Below are positions 47,025 through 55,785 of a DNA stretch of 64,000 nt, piece by piece (the first letter of the stretch is position 1; the number at the start of each line of letters is the position of its first letter). The notes under the pieces are model-generated. The model did not search any database. It saw only the letters and a list, made by a program, of their open reading frames with translations, and was not told the origin of the DNA. The translations under genes and the position numbers were made by a program. The DNA comes from Erwinia aphidicola (GTDB lineage: Bacteria; Pseudomonadota; Gammaproteobacteria; Enterobacterales; Enterobacteriaceae): NCBI RefSeq assembly GCF_024169515.1, contig NZ_JAMKCQ010000001.1, positions 186,001 through 250,000 of the forward strand, read 5' to 3'.

Positions 47025-48416
47025 TCAGCGCACAGACGGCAGCGGGGAAAATTGCACGCTGATTTGCAAACCGCCCAACTGCGCACTTTGCGACAGCTGC
47101 GCCTGGCTGCCGTGCCAGCGAGCAATATCTTTTACCAGTGCCAGACCCAACCCGCTACCGGCTACCTGGCTGCTGTGCTCCAGACGGTAAAACGGCTGCA
47201 GCGCCTGTTGACGTTCTGACTCTGCAATCCCCGGCCCGCTATCCTCCACCCGCAGGGTACCGCGCCGCACGCTGACCGTAATCGTGCCCCCCTGCGGCGT
47301 ATATTTGATGGCGTTATCCAGCAGATTGGCACAAAGCTCAGCCAGCAGATGGGTATCCCCGCATATCAGGCATTGATCGTCACCTTCGTATCCGAGATCG
47401 AGCTGCTTGCTGCGCGCCTGCGGGTAACGCAGCAGACAGGCTTCGCGCACGATAGCCACCAAATCGACGTTATTTTTCACCTGATCCTGCTGCATCGCCC
47501 TGATGCGCGATAACTGCAACAGTCTTTCGGTCAGCACGATCGTGTCATCGAGGGTGTTGCGCATCCCCTGAAGACTTTCGCGCCATAAAGCCGGATTATC
47601 GCTGTTAAGCGCCACGCCAACCTGCGTTTTCAGAATGGTCAGTGGGGTACGCAGCTGGTGAGAAGCATCGGCACTGAAGCGCTGCTGGCGTGCCACCATG
47701 CCGCGTAACCTTTCAATGTAGCGATTCACCGCGACCATCAGCGGCTGCATTTCCGACCACGGCAGCACGGCAGGCAGCGGAGAGAGATCGCCGGGGTCGC
47801 GCAGCAGCATCACCCCGGACAAGCGTCGCAGCGGGCGAAGCACTTTGCGCAGTACCCATCCCGCCAGCAGCAGCGTAATTAATACCAGCGCCCCCTGGCT
47901 CAGGATGGCGGTGTACAGCAGGCCACCGGCAAAATCACGGCGCGAGTTGAGGGTTTCCGCCACCAGAATCAGCGCCATCCCTTCAACACTCCCTTCGTTC
48001 ACCGGTTGCCACAGCGCGGCCACCCGGATGGGTAAGCCGTGGTAATGACCATAGTAAAAGTGCACCAGCGCAGGATAGATACGGGATAGCGGAGTATTCT
48101 TCGGCAGCGGTGGCAGGTCGTCATAGCCGGAAAGCGTTTTACCTTCAGGGGAGATCACCTGGTAGTAAAGCTGGTCGTTCATATTGCGCTCGAAACTGTC
48201 GAGCACCACCCAGGGAACATCCACCTCCAGATGACCATGCTGCACGCGCAGCCGCTCCGCCACCGTCCGCGCAGAGGCCAGTAGCGAGCGGTCGTAAGCC
48301 TGATTTGCCGCCTGCAGGGCGCTGGCGTAATGGGTATAGACCGACAGCCCCCACAGGATGAGCAGCGGCAGCCCGAGCCACAGCAGCAACTGTGCTCGCA
48401 GCGAATCCAGCCTCAT
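47025..48416 (-). CDS. tctE: Sensor histidine kinase, TctE type
   Basis: Membrane sensor kinase of 463 residues paired with TctD; expected to control tricarboxylate uptake. The N-terminal helix [20 protein letters not shown] is followed by a periplasmic 2CSK-type sensor region, a second helix ([15 protein letters not shown]), HAMP-like linker, H-box [13 protein letters not shown] (His253), N-box [10 protein letters not shown], and G-boxes [10 protein letters not shown] and [12 protein letters not shown]. The ATG at 48416 overlaps the tctD stop (ATGA); an ATG at 48425 is possible. It ends 64 bases before pdxB. Confidence 0.9.
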   Translation of the reverse strand: MRLDSLRAQLLLWLGLPLLILWGLSVYTHYASALQAANQAYDRSLLASARTVAERLRVQHGHLEVDVPWVVLDSFERNMNDQLYYQVISPEGKTLSGYDDLPPLPKNTPLSRIYPALVHFYYGHYHGLPIRVAALWQPVNEGSVEGMALILVAETLNSRRDFAGGLLYTAILSQGALVLITLLLAGWVLRKVLRPLRRLSGVMLLRDPGDLSPLPAVLPWSEMQPLMVAVNRYIERLRGMVARQQRFSADASHQLRTPLTILKTQVGVALNSDNPALWRESLQGMRNTLDDTIVLTERLLQLSRIRAMQQDQVKNNVDLVAIVREACLLRYPQARSKQLDLGYEGDDQCLICGDTHLLAELCANLLDNAIKYTPQGGTITVSVRRGTLRVEDSGPGIAESERQQALQPFYRLEHSSQVAGSGLGLALVKDIARWHGSQAQLSQSAQLGGLQISVQFSPLPSVR

Positions 48417-49078
48417 AGCTGGCATTCAAGGCTGTAGCCCAGTCCGCGTAAAGTTACAATCGCGACATTGCTGCCAGACAGTTTTTTGCGCACCCGGTGA
48501 ACGTACAGTTCGATACTCTCCAGACTGGCCTCATCCGCGAGGCTGAAGGTTTGTTCGTACAGCTGCTGGCGCGACACCGGACGACCACGCCGCTGCATCA
48601 GCGTGGTCAGGACGCTCGACTCACGCGGCGTCAATGCTAAGGGCTTGTGCGCCAGTTCGAAAAAGCCCTCGTTGTGAAACACCAGCTCGCCAAACGACTG
48701 CGCCTCCTGCACTTGCCCCTGGCTGCGGCGCAACAGCGCCCGGATACGCGCTTCGAGCTCTTCCAGTTCAAACGGCTTGCTGAGGTAATCATCCGCCCCC
48801 TGATTCAGTCCGCGCACCCGATCGGTCAGCTCATTACGGGCCGTCAATAACAGCACCGGCATCGCCTGCCCACGCTTACGCAGGCGACTGAGCACCTCCA
48901 GACCGTCGAGCCTCGGCAGAGAAATATCCAGCAGCACCAGCTCATACTGCTCGGTTTGTAACAGATGATCGGCCGCCATTCCATCAGCCAGCCAGTCAAC
49001 GGCAAAGCCCGCCTGCGTCAGCGCTTTCTGCAACCAGCAGGCTAACTCGACCGTATCTTCGACCAGTAAGAGACGCAT
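48413..49078 (-). CDS. tctD: Response regulator, TctD type
   Basis: OmpR-family response regulator of 221 residues. The receiver domain has the acidic pair E7-D8, phosphoacceptor D51 (VLLDISLPRLDG), T82 (LLTARNELTD) and K104 (YLSKPFELEELEAR). The C-terminal winged helix (about 125-221: LTPRESSVLTTLMQRRGRPV, SIELYVHRVRKKL, LRGLGYSLE) is complete. It is divergent from tctC over a 120-base region with a direct repeat suited to this regulator class. Confidence 0.92.
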   Translation of the reverse strand: MRLLLVEDTVELACWLQKALTQAGFAVDWLADGMAADHLLQTEQYELVLLDISLPRLDGLEVLSRLRKRGQAMPVLLLTARNELTDRVRGLNQGADDYLSKPFELEELEARIRALLRRSQGQVQEAQSFGELVFHNEGFFELAHKPLALTPRESSVLTTLMQRRGRPVSRQQLYEQTFSLADEASLESIELYVHRVRKKLSGSNVAIVTLRGLGYSLECQL

Positions 49079-49106
49079 ATCACACCCTGCTATTTTTTTC
49101 GTTAGC

Positions 49107-49126
49107 TGAAAGGTAAATGAAAGGTT
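49107..49126. promoter_or_regulatory. Candidate TctD-binding direct repeat
   Basis: TGAAAGGTAAA-TGAAAGGTT: two copies of TGAAAGGT spaced by exactly 11 bases, one DNA turn. It lies in the tctD-tctC intergenic region about 75-90 bases upstream of tctC. OmpR-family dimers typically bind such head-to-tail repeats. Confidence 0.5.
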
Positions 49127-49198
49127 ACAGAGTTAACAATCCCATAACCCCATTTTTTGGGAAGGTTCACAAACTCGAAGCAATGATCGGAGTAACTC

Positions 49199-50179
49199 AT
49201 GAAAAAAATGATTCGCAGCACCTTAGCCACGGCCATTTTGGCACTGGCATCCCCAGCCTCCTTTGCTGCTGAAGCCCCTTCCCGCACCGAGTGCATAGCG
49301 CCGGCCAAACCCGGCGGCGGTTTTGATTTAACCTGCAAGCTGCTGCAGGTCTCCCTACAGGATACCAAACAGATTGATAGCCCAATGCGCGTCACTTATA
49401 TGCCTGGTGGCGTGGGCGCCGTGGCCTACAACGCCATCGTCGCCCAGCGCCCGGCGGAAGCGGGCACGGTGGTGGCGTTCTCCGGCGGCTCGCTGCTTAA
49501 CCTTTCACAAGGCAAGTTTGGCCGCTACAGCGTGGACGACGTGAAGTGGCTGGCGGCGGTCGGCACCGATTACGGCATGATCGCGGTGCGCAGCGATTCA
49601 CCGTATAAAAACCTCAATGAACTGCTGAAAGCGATGAAGGAAGACCCTGACAAAGTGGTGATCGGTGCGGGGGCCTCCATCGGCAGCCAGGACTGGATGA
49701 AAACCGCCCTGCTGGCGCGTAAGGCCGGGGTCGACCCGCGCAAAATGCGCTATGTGGCCTTTGAAGGCGGTGGCGAACCGGTGACCGCGCTGCTGGGCAA
49801 CCATATTCAGGTGGTTTCCGGCGATATGAGTGAAATGGTGCCGCATTTACAGGGGGGCAAACTGCGCGTGCTGGCAGTGCTGGCCGATAAACGCCTGCCG
49901 GGTGTACTGGCGGACGTCCCGACGGCCAAAGAGCAAGGGGTGGATGTGGTCTGGCCCGTTATCCGCGGTTTCTACCTTGGGCCGAAAGTGACCGATGCCG
50001 AGTATCAGTGGTGGGAAGACGCGTTTAAAAAAATGGTCCAGACCGACGAGTTTAAAAAGCAGCGCGATCTGCGCGGCCTGTTTGAATTCAACCTGTTCGG
50101 TAAAGAGCTGGACAGCTACGTGAAGCAGCAGGTCACTGACTACCGCGAACAAGCCAAGTCCTTTGGCCTGGCAAAATAA
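49199..50179 (+). CDS. tctC: Tripartite tricarboxylate transporter binding protein TctC
   Basis: Periplasmic citrate/tricarboxylate-binding protein of 326 residues of the Bug/TctC superfamily. The signal peptide MKKMIRSTLATAILALASPASFA precedes the mature protein with CIAPAKPGGGFDLTCKLLQ, MPGGVGAVAYNAI, and VIGAGASIGSQDWM, family loops around the carboxylate site. It is the first gene of tctCBA and the usual length. The true ligand (citrate, tricarballylate or other) cannot be fixed from sequence. Confidence 0.92.
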   Translation: MKKMIRSTLATAILALASPASFAAEAPSRTECIAPAKPGGGFDLTCKLLQVSLQDTKQIDSPMRVTYMPGGVGAVAYNAIVAQRPAEAGTVVAFSGGSLLNLSQGKFGRYSVDDVKWLAAVGTDYGMIAVRSDSPYKNLNELLKAMKEDPDKVVIGAGASIGSQDWMKTALLARKAGVDPRKMRYVAFEGGGEPVTALLGNHIQVVSGDMSEMVPHLQGGKLRVLAVLADKRLPGVLADVPTAKEQGVDVVWPVIRGFYLGPKVTDAEYQWWEDAFKKMVQTDEFKKQRDLRGLFEFNLFGKELDSYVKQQVTDYREQAKSFGLAK

Positions 50180-50190
50180 CAGGGGCGACC

Positions 50191-50622
50191 ATGAGCGATC
50201 GTATTTTTGCCGTCGTCTGGCTGCTGTTGTGCATCGGCGGACTGTTTATCGCCTGGGGCATTCAGAGCGAGTACAGCTATGAACCGGTCGGGCCCCGGCC
50301 CTTCCCGATGATCATTCTTGGCCTGATGGCGGTCTGCGCGCTGTTTCTGCTGTTGCGCAAGCCAGACACTATCCACTGGCCAACGCACGGCACGCTGCTG
50401 CGCCTGCTGCTACTGATCGTCTCTCTCGCACTGTACGGCGCGCTGTTTGAAAGCCTCGGTTTTCCGCTGTCGACAACGCTGCTGACCTTCGCTATCGGCA
50501 TGCTGTTCGGCGCAAGCTGGTGGGCCGCTGCGCTCTCCGGCGTGGTGATGGGCGGAGTGCTGTTTTACGCCTTTGACCGCCTGCTCGAAGTCACACTACC
50601 GCTCGGCAGCTGGCTGAGCTAA
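50191..50622 (+). CDS. tctB: Tripartite tricarboxylate transporter small membrane subunit TctB
   Basis: Small inner-membrane subunit of 143 residues with four predicted helices (about 7-26, 37-55, 70-90, 100-128). The sequence YEPVGPRPFPMIILGLMAVCA has the PxxFP motif typical of TctB proteins, which are otherwise poorly conserved. AGGGGCGACC precedes the ATG and only 11 bases separate it from tctC and from tctA, so the three are co-translated. Confidence 0.9.
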   Translation: MSDRIFAVVWLLLCIGGLFIAWGIQSEYSYEPVGPRPFPMIILGLMAVCALFLLLRKPDTIHWPTHGTLLRLLLLIVSLALYGALFESLGFPLSTTLLTFAIGMLFGASWWAAALSGVVMGGVLFYAFDRLLEVTLPLGSWLS

Positions 50623-50633
50623 CGGAGAACCTG

Positions 50634-52142
50634 ATGGATACCTGGTCCTTTTTAATGCAGGGCTTTGCCGTCGCCATGACGCCGGAAAACCTGCTGATCG
50701 CCTTAATTGGCTGCTTTATCGGTACCATTGTTGGCCTGCTGCCGGGCCTTGGCCCGATCAACGGCGTGGCAATCCTGATGCCGCTGGCCTTTGCACTGCA
50801 TCTGCCGGCCGAATCCGCACTGATCCTGCTGGCAACGGTGTATATCGGCTGTGAATACGGCGGGCGTATTTCGTCCATTCTGCTGAATGTGCCGGGCGAT
50901 GCCGGGGCGATAATGACTGCGCTCGACGGTTACCCGATGGCGCAGCAGGGGCGTGCGGGCGTAGCGCTGTCGATTTCGGCGGTCAGCTCATTTATCGGTT
51001 CCACTATCGCCATTGTCGGCATCATCCTGTTTGCGCCGATACTCGCCAACTGGTCGCTGGCATTTGGTCCGGCGGAATATTTTGCGCTGATGGTGTTCGC
51101 TATTGCCTGCCTTGGCAGCATGATGAGCCAGAACCCGCTCAAATCATTCCTCTCGGCGTTAATCGGCCTGAGCATGGCCACGGTCGGCGTTGATGCCAAT
51201 ACCGGGGTTTACCGGTTTACCTTTGACAGCGTTCACCTCTCCGACGGCATTCAGTTCGTGGTAGTGGTGATTGGTCTGTTCTCGGTAAGCGAAATCCTGC
51301 TGATGCTGGAGTCCACCAGCGGCGGCCAGAAAGTGGTGCGCGCCAGCGGACGTATGCTGTTCAATATGAAAGAGGCGGCCCAGTGTACCGGTGCCACACT
51401 GCGCTCATCGCTGATTGGCTTCTTTGTTGGCGTATTACCCGGTGCAGGAGCCACCATTGCCAGCGCCATTGCCTACATGACCGAGAAGAAAATCAGCGGT
51501 GGCGAAACCTTCGGCAAGGGCGATATTCGCGGCGTGGCCGCGCCGGAAGCGGCGAATAATGCTTCCGCCTGCGGCTCGTTTATCCCAATGCTGACGCTGG
51601 GTATTCCCGGCTCCGGCACCACGGCGGTAATGGTGGGCGCGTTGACGCTGTATAACATCACGCCAGGCCCGGAGATGTTTGTTGAACAGCCGGATATTGT
51701 CTGGGGGCTGATTGCTGCCCTGCTGATCGGCAACGTGATGCTGCTAATCATGAATATCCCGATGATCAATATCTTCGCCCGTATGCTCACTATTCCGCTG
51801 TGGTTCCTGGTGCCGGCGATTGCGGCCATCTCCGCCGTCGGTGTTTATGCGGTTCACAGCACCACCTTTGACCTGTTGTTAATGGTGGGCTTAGGGATCT
51901 TCGGCTATATCCTGCGCAAGATGGATTTCCCTATGTCTCCGCTGATCCTCGGTTTTGTACTTGGCGGAATGCTGGAGCAGAATCTGCGCCGCGCGCTGTC
52001 AATCAGCAACGGCAACCTGCCTATTCTTTGGGAGAGTCTGATCTGCAAACTGCTATTGGTGCTGGCTGTCAGCGTGCTGGTCGTGCCTCCGCTGTGGAAA
52101 CGCTGGCGTCGTAAGCGCCTGCAGTCGGCAGAGTCTCATTAA
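50634..52142 (+). CDS. tctA: Tripartite tricarboxylate transporter large membrane subunit TctA
   Basis: Large inner-membrane translocation subunit of 502 residues with about 11-12 predicted helices. Family signatures are clear: GTIVGLLPGLGPINGVAILMPL near the N-terminus, YIGCEYGGRISSILLNVPGDAGAIMTALDGYPMA, and the inverted-repeat counterpart FFVGVLPGAGATIASAIAYMTEK plus MLTLGIPGSGTTAVMVGAL. A CGGAGAACC site precedes the start. Together with TctB and TctC it forms a secondary importer driven by an ion gradient. Confidence 0.94.
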   Translation: MDTWSFLMQGFAVAMTPENLLIALIGCFIGTIVGLLPGLGPINGVAILMPLAFALHLPAESALILLATVYIGCEYGGRISSILLNVPGDAGAIMTALDGYPMAQQGRAGVALSISAVSSFIGSTIAIVGIILFAPILANWSLAFGPAEYFALMVFAIACLGSMMSQNPLKSFLSALIGLSMATVGVDANTGVYRFTFDSVHLSDGIQFVVVVIGLFSVSEILLMLESTSGGQKVVRASGRMLFNMKEAAQCTGATLRSSLIGFFVGVLPGAGATIASAIAYMTEKKISGGETFGKGDIRGVAAPEAANNASACGSFIPMLTLGIPGSGTTAVMVGALTLYNITPGPEMFVEQPDIVWGLIAALLIGNVMLLIMNIPMINIFARMLTIPLWFLVPAIAAISAVGVYAVHSTTFDLLLMVGLGIFGYILRKMDFPMSPLILGFVLGGMLEQNLRRALSISNGNLPILWESLICKLLLVLAVSVLVVPPLWKRWRRKRLQSAESH

Positions 52143-52168
52143 GCCCGGGGCGTGGGACGCCACGCCCG

Positions 52169-52969
52169 CTAACTTCCGGCACGATGACGATAACGTTCCG
52201 GCGTGGTGCCTGACTGCTGCTGGAACATCACAATCAGCGCTGACGCCGAGCTATACCCCAGGTCCAGCGCCACCTCCTTAACACTTTTCCCCTGTTCCAG
52301 CAGCGAAATTGCGTGCAAAAAGCGCAACCGCTGCCGCCATTCACTGAATGACATGCCAAGCAGCGTCTGGCAGCGCCGCGACAGGGTGCGCTCCGTGGTG
52401 TAAACACGCTGCGCCCACTGTGCCAGCGTGGTGTTATCCGCCGGGTTACGCTCCAGCGCCTGCAATACCGGCGCCAGCGCCTTATCCTGGGTAGAAGGCA
52501 GATAACTCTGCTGGCTTTCCGCCTGGCGCAGCTGGTCGAGCAGCACCGCGCATAGCCGACGATCTTCAGCACTTTCCGGCACCAGCAGCTGGCGAGCAGC
52601 GCACTCATCGATAATCGCATGTACCACCGGACTGACGCGCAGCAGGCAGGCACGCGGCGGCAACGATGCGCAATCCTCTGCGGCGATATTCAGCGTGCGA
52701 AAATGCGCCTGCTTGTGGTTATAGCTGGCATGCTGCTGCAAAGGGGGGATCCAGATCGGCAGATCGGGTGGCGTCAGCAGACGCTCGCCCTCCACCTGCA
52801 TCTCCAGAACGTTGCACTTAACGAAAATCACCTGGCCCCAGCGGTGCTGGTGCGGCAGATATTCGGTACGCGCATTGGCCTGTTCATAGCGGAAGAACAA
52901 CCGCAGCGCTTCGGCATCCGCCGGTGCGCTATAGGTTAACTGCTGAATCATCTTGTCCGGTTGCGTCAT
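52169..52969 (-). CDS. AraC-family transcriptional regulator
   Basis: Regulator of 266 residues with an N-terminal cupin-like domain (YLPHQHRWGQVIFVKCNVLE, PDLPIWIPPLQQHASYN) and two C-terminal helix-turn-helix units (DNTTLAQWAQRVYTTERTLS and SVKEVALDLGYSSASALIVM). The pattern is that of the NimR (YeaM) subgroup, members of which often control an adjacent efflux pump. It is divergent, across 81 bases, from an EamA-type transporter gene, which is its likely target. Confidence 0.85.
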   Translation of the reverse strand: MTQPDKMIQQLTYSAPADAEALRLFFRYEQANARTEYLPHQHRWGQVIFVKCNVLEMQVEGERLLTPPDLPIWIPPLQQHASYNHKQAHFRTLNIAAEDCASLPPRACLLRVSPVVHAIIDECAARQLLVPESAEDRRLCAVLLDQLRQAESQQSYLPSTQDKALAPVLQALERNPADNTTLAQWAQRVYTTERTLSRRCQTLLGMSFSEWRQRLRFLHAISLLEQGKSVKEVALDLGYSSASALIVMFQQQSGTTPERYRHRAGS

Positions 52970-53050
52970 ACTTTTGTCTGATTATGATTATCTGTTTCAA
53001 AACCGACAAGATTACACTGCTGCGCTTTCCCTGAACATAAGAGAACCCCG

Positions 53051-53932
53051 ATGAATTTTCTGTTTCCTCTGTTTGCGGTGCTGATCTGGTCGATCAACGC
53101 CGTGGTCAGCAAGATGTCTGCCACGGCAATCGATCCCGCCGCCATCTCCTTCTACCGCTGGCTGCTGGCCCTGCTGGTGCTGGCCCCGTTTGCCCTGCCC
53201 GGCGTCTGGCGCCATCGTCAGCAGGTGAAACAAAATGGCTGGAAGTTACTGGTGCTCGGATTACTCGGTATGGTGCTGTATCAGAGTCTTGCCTATTATG
53301 CCGCTCACAGCGTCAGCGCGCTGTTTATGGGGATCCTCAATGCGCTGATCCCGCTGCTGACGGTACTGTTAAGCCTGCTGCTGCTGCGCCTGGCTCCGAC
53401 CGTCGGCATTCTGCTCGGCAGCCTGCTCTCCTTTTGCGGGCTGGTGTGGCTGGTCAGCCAGGGTAATCCCGCGCAGCTGCTGTCGCACGGACTGGGCAAA
53501 GGTGAGCTGATGATGTTCGCCGCATCAGGTTCTTACGCGCTGTACGGCGTGCTCACTAAACGCTGGGCGCTGCCGCTGCCTAACTGGCAGAGCCTGTGGG
53601 TGCAAATCTTCTTTGGCGTGCTCCTCCTGACGCCGGGTTTTCTGCTGGCGCCGGACGTCTCGCTCAATGCGCACAATATTCCGCTGGTGCTGTTTGCGGG
53701 CATTTCTGCTTCGATCATTGCTCCGTTTTTGTGGATCCAGGGGGTGGCACGACTCGGAGCCAGCACCACAAGCATCTTTATGAATCTGGTGCCGATTTTT
53801 ACCGCAATTATTGCCGTACTGTTCCTGCATGAGCAGCTGCACGCCTATCACTATATCGGCGGCGGGATCGCGATTTTAGGCGTTGCCCTCGCCCAGAGAT
53901 TACGTATCACATTGATATTTAATAATAAATAA
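53051..53932 (+). CDS. EamA/DMT family transporter
   Basis: Inner-membrane protein of 293 residues with ten predicted helices in two EamA repeats (about 1-135 and 145-285). The first repeat has FAVLIWSINAVVSKM…ISFYRWLLALLVLAP and the second has ASGSYALYGVLTKRWAL…MNLVPIFTAIIAVLFLHEQL. Such proteins export metabolites or amino acids; the substrate is unknown. The ATG follows AAGAGAACCCCG. The short intergenic region suggests direct control by the divergent AraC-type regulator. Confidence 0.87.
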   Translation: MNFLFPLFAVLIWSINAVVSKMSATAIDPAAISFYRWLLALLVLAPFALPGVWRHRQQVKQNGWKLLVLGLLGMVLYQSLAYYAAHSVSALFMGILNALIPLLTVLLSLLLLRLAPTVGILLGSLLSFCGLVWLVSQGNPAQLLSHGLGKGELMMFAASGSYALYGVLTKRWALPLPNWQSLWVQIFFGVLLLTPGFLLAPDVSLNAHNIPLVLFAGISASIIAPFLWIQGVARLGASTTSIFMNLVPIFTAIIAVLFLHEQLHAYHYIGGGIAILGVALAQRLRITLIFNNK

Positions 53933-54374
53933 TGCCACTTTAGATTATGTAGCTGTAGGATTTCTTTCTTGCAGCTGCCCCCACCAATCACTAAGATCAT
54001 TCTGATATTTAAATAAATACTTCTAAATAAAATCAATTATTTTTAATAAAAACATACCAAATATAATAAAACATAAATATTTATGTTATTTTGGACTATT
54101 TGCTATTTACCATTTTCACACAGCGACTAATCTTCTTAGCAATGCAAGCATTAACGAACTGGGGAATCGTTCATTATCGATATATCTAAAAACCTGACAT
54201 TCTCTCGCATTTTTATTCTCGAGATTCGAGAGTGATTCCACCAAGATTCTATTTATCTTTATTTTATTCAGCTGAGGAAGTTTTCAATAAAACTTCAGGT
54301 AAAAAATAAAACATCGCTTGTGTTAATGATATTTAAATTAACAATCGGCACTTTCAAATCAAAAGGAATTAAAT
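53933..54374. promoter_or_regulatory. AT-rich leader of the fimbrial operon
   Basis: About 440 bases of AT-rich DNA with no gene. It should contain the fimbrial promoter. Notable is a palindrome at 54217-54231 (TCTCGA-GAT-TCGAGA). I saw no long inverted repeats flanking a switchable segment of the fim type. Confidence 0.6.
54217..54231. promoter_or_regulatory. Palindrome in the fimbrial leader, candidate operator
   Basis: TCTCGA-GAT-TCGAGA, a perfect 6-3-6 inverted repeat about 145 bases before the fimbrial subunit gene; CTCTCG at 54202-54207 and CGAGAG at 54227-54232 give an additional wider pairing. Confidence 0.4.
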
Positions 54375-54902
54375 ATGAAAAAGACATTACTGACCACCGC
54401 GCTGATTTCAGTGATAGTACTTCCTATATCATCGGCAATGGCTTATGACGGAACAATCAAGTTTGTTGGCTTAATTTCCAACACCACTTGTAACATCAAT
54501 ATCAACGGGCGCGGCAGCAACACGACGATAAAATTTAATCCTATATCAGAAAACGCCCTTCCACAAAAAGGGGCAGTTGCTAACGAACTGCCTTTCACCC
54601 TGGTATTAGATAATTGTAAGAATGCCACTAACTATGTCCGCGCATTGTTTGAAAGCCCGCAAACGGATTACCGCACAGGTAACCTGATAAACAATGGCGA
54701 TGCAGCCAACGTTCAGATACAACTGCTGGATAAAACTCATCAACCAATCAGGCTGGGCGATGGTTCACAGTCCGATGGTGCCTCGTTCAAAATTATTGAT
54801 AATACGGCTACCCTGAACTATTTTGCGCGTTATTATGCCACTGGAAAAGTCACTGGCGGTAAAGTCGACACGCTGGTCCATTACTCATTAAACTATTTCT
54901 AA
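54375..54902 (+). CDS. Chaperone-usher fimbrial major subunit
   Basis: Secreted pilin of 175 residues. The Sec signal MKKTLLTTALISVIVLPISSAMA is followed by YDGTIKFVGLISNTTCNIN. The two cysteines (TTC and NCKNA, about 40 residues apart) form the usual disulfide. The C-terminal donor strand ends HYSLNYF with the penultimate aromatic residue typical of type 1-like pilins. AAGGAA lies before the ATG. It is the first gene of a four-gene operon and probably the main shaft protein. A hairpin follows it. Confidence 0.9.
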   Translation: MKKTLLTTALISVIVLPISSAMAYDGTIKFVGLISNTTCNININGRGSNTTIKFNPISENALPQKGAVANELPFTLVLDNCKNATNYVRALFESPQTDYRTGNLINNGDAANVQIQLLDKTHQPIRLGDGSQSDGASFKIIDNTATLNYFARYYATGKVTGGKVDTLVHYSLNYF

Positions 54903-54920
54903 CTCATCACTCTGTTTAAA

Positions 54921-54945
54921 GTGCAAGGGGAGAACCTTGCACTTT
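54921..54945 (+). terminator. Attenuator-like hairpin after the pilin gene
   Basis: GTGCAAGG-GGAGAA-CCTTGCAC, a perfect 8-bp stem followed by TTT, 18 bases after the pilin stop and before the chaperone gene. Partial termination here would give more pilin than chaperone and usher, as known for other fimbrial operons. Confidence 0.65.
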
Positions 54946-54975
54946 ATCGTGCATCCAAAATATAGAGTATCGATT

Positions 54976-55734
54976 ATGCCAGTCGTAACAAACCTTCCTC
55001 ACTCACTATTGATATATTGTATCTATATACTGTTAGCCTCGCAAAGCCTGGTGAGCCACGCTAACGTTATCATTAATAGTACACGCGTGATTTACCCACA
55101 AAATCAGCATGAAGTGAGTGTTCAGTTAACCAATGACAGCCCCCAGCCTGCGCTGATACAGGCGTGGATTGACAGCGGTGATCCTGATGCAACTTTTAAC
55201 CAGATCTCCGTGCCCTTTATATTGACGCCTCCCATCGTTCGTATTGAACCACAAAGTGGTCAAACGCTAAGGCTGACCTGGACCGGGGGCAGTTTACCGC
55301 AGGACAGAGAATCGGTTTTTTGGCTTAATATCCTCGACATTCCACCCAAAAAAACTGACTCAACGGACAGTAATATCTTGCAGATGGCGATCCGCAGCCG
55401 GATTAAAATTTTCTTTCGCCCGCCCTCTCTTGATGAAAAAGGTGCAACAGGGTCATTTCAGTCACTACGCTGGCAGCGCGCATCTGCATCCCCGGCCACC
55501 ATCCTGACTATTTATAATCCATCAGGTTATTTTATTAATATTGCAAGTATAACTATTGGCCACCATGGCAAGGAGATAACAAGTTTAAACGGGGAGATGA
55601 TTGCGCCACGCGGCTCAGCAGAATTCAAATTCACGCATCTTCCGGAAAAAATAGATAACACCGCGTTGCGCTACGAAATATTTAATGACTACGGCAGCAT
55701 TACGACGGTGAAAGCCGATAACAACAAAAAATAG
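54976..55734 (+). CDS. Fimbrial periplasmic chaperone
   Basis: PapD-like chaperone of 252 residues. MPVVTNLPHSLLIYCIYILLA…SLVSHA is a signal peptide. The two immunoglobulin-like domains show STRVIYPQNQHEVSVQLTN (G1/F1-type strands with the conserved arginine), TPPIVRIEPQSGQTLRLTW, and ESVFWLNILDIPPK, then RIKIFFRP. The ATG at 54976 is preferred: a TTG at 54937 has an AAGGGGAG site but lies inside the hairpin, and its extension is not signal-like. It binds pilin subunits for delivery to the usher. Confidence 0.9.
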   Translation: MPVVTNLPHSLLIYCIYILLASQSLVSHANVIINSTRVIYPQNQHEVSVQLTNDSPQPALIQAWIDSGDPDATFNQISVPFILTPPIVRIEPQSGQTLRLTWTGGSLPQDRESVFWLNILDIPPKKTDSTDSNILQMAIRSRIKIFFRPPSLDEKGATGSFQSLRWQRASASPATILTIYNPSGYFINIASITIGHHGKEITSLNGEMIAPRGSAEFKFTHLPEKIDNTALRYEIFNDYGSITTVKADNNKK

Positions 55735-55785
55735 CTCCAAGCCACATCACGCCTGATTTAATTGAGCTAAATATGGAGAGAATAG

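Noticed and set aside
46961..47125. N-terminal extension of pdxB
   Set aside because: It would overlap the sensor kinase gene and adds residues unlike any PdxB; the GTG at 46960 has a good ribosome site and matches the family.
54000..54374. Possible invertible promoter switch for the fimbriae
   Set aside because: No long inverted repeats flanking a segment and no recombinase gene nearby.
54937..54975. TTG start for the fimbrial chaperone with a strong ribosome-like site
   Set aside because: The site and TTG lie inside a perfect hairpin, and the extra residues spoil the signal peptide; ATG 54976 is preferred.
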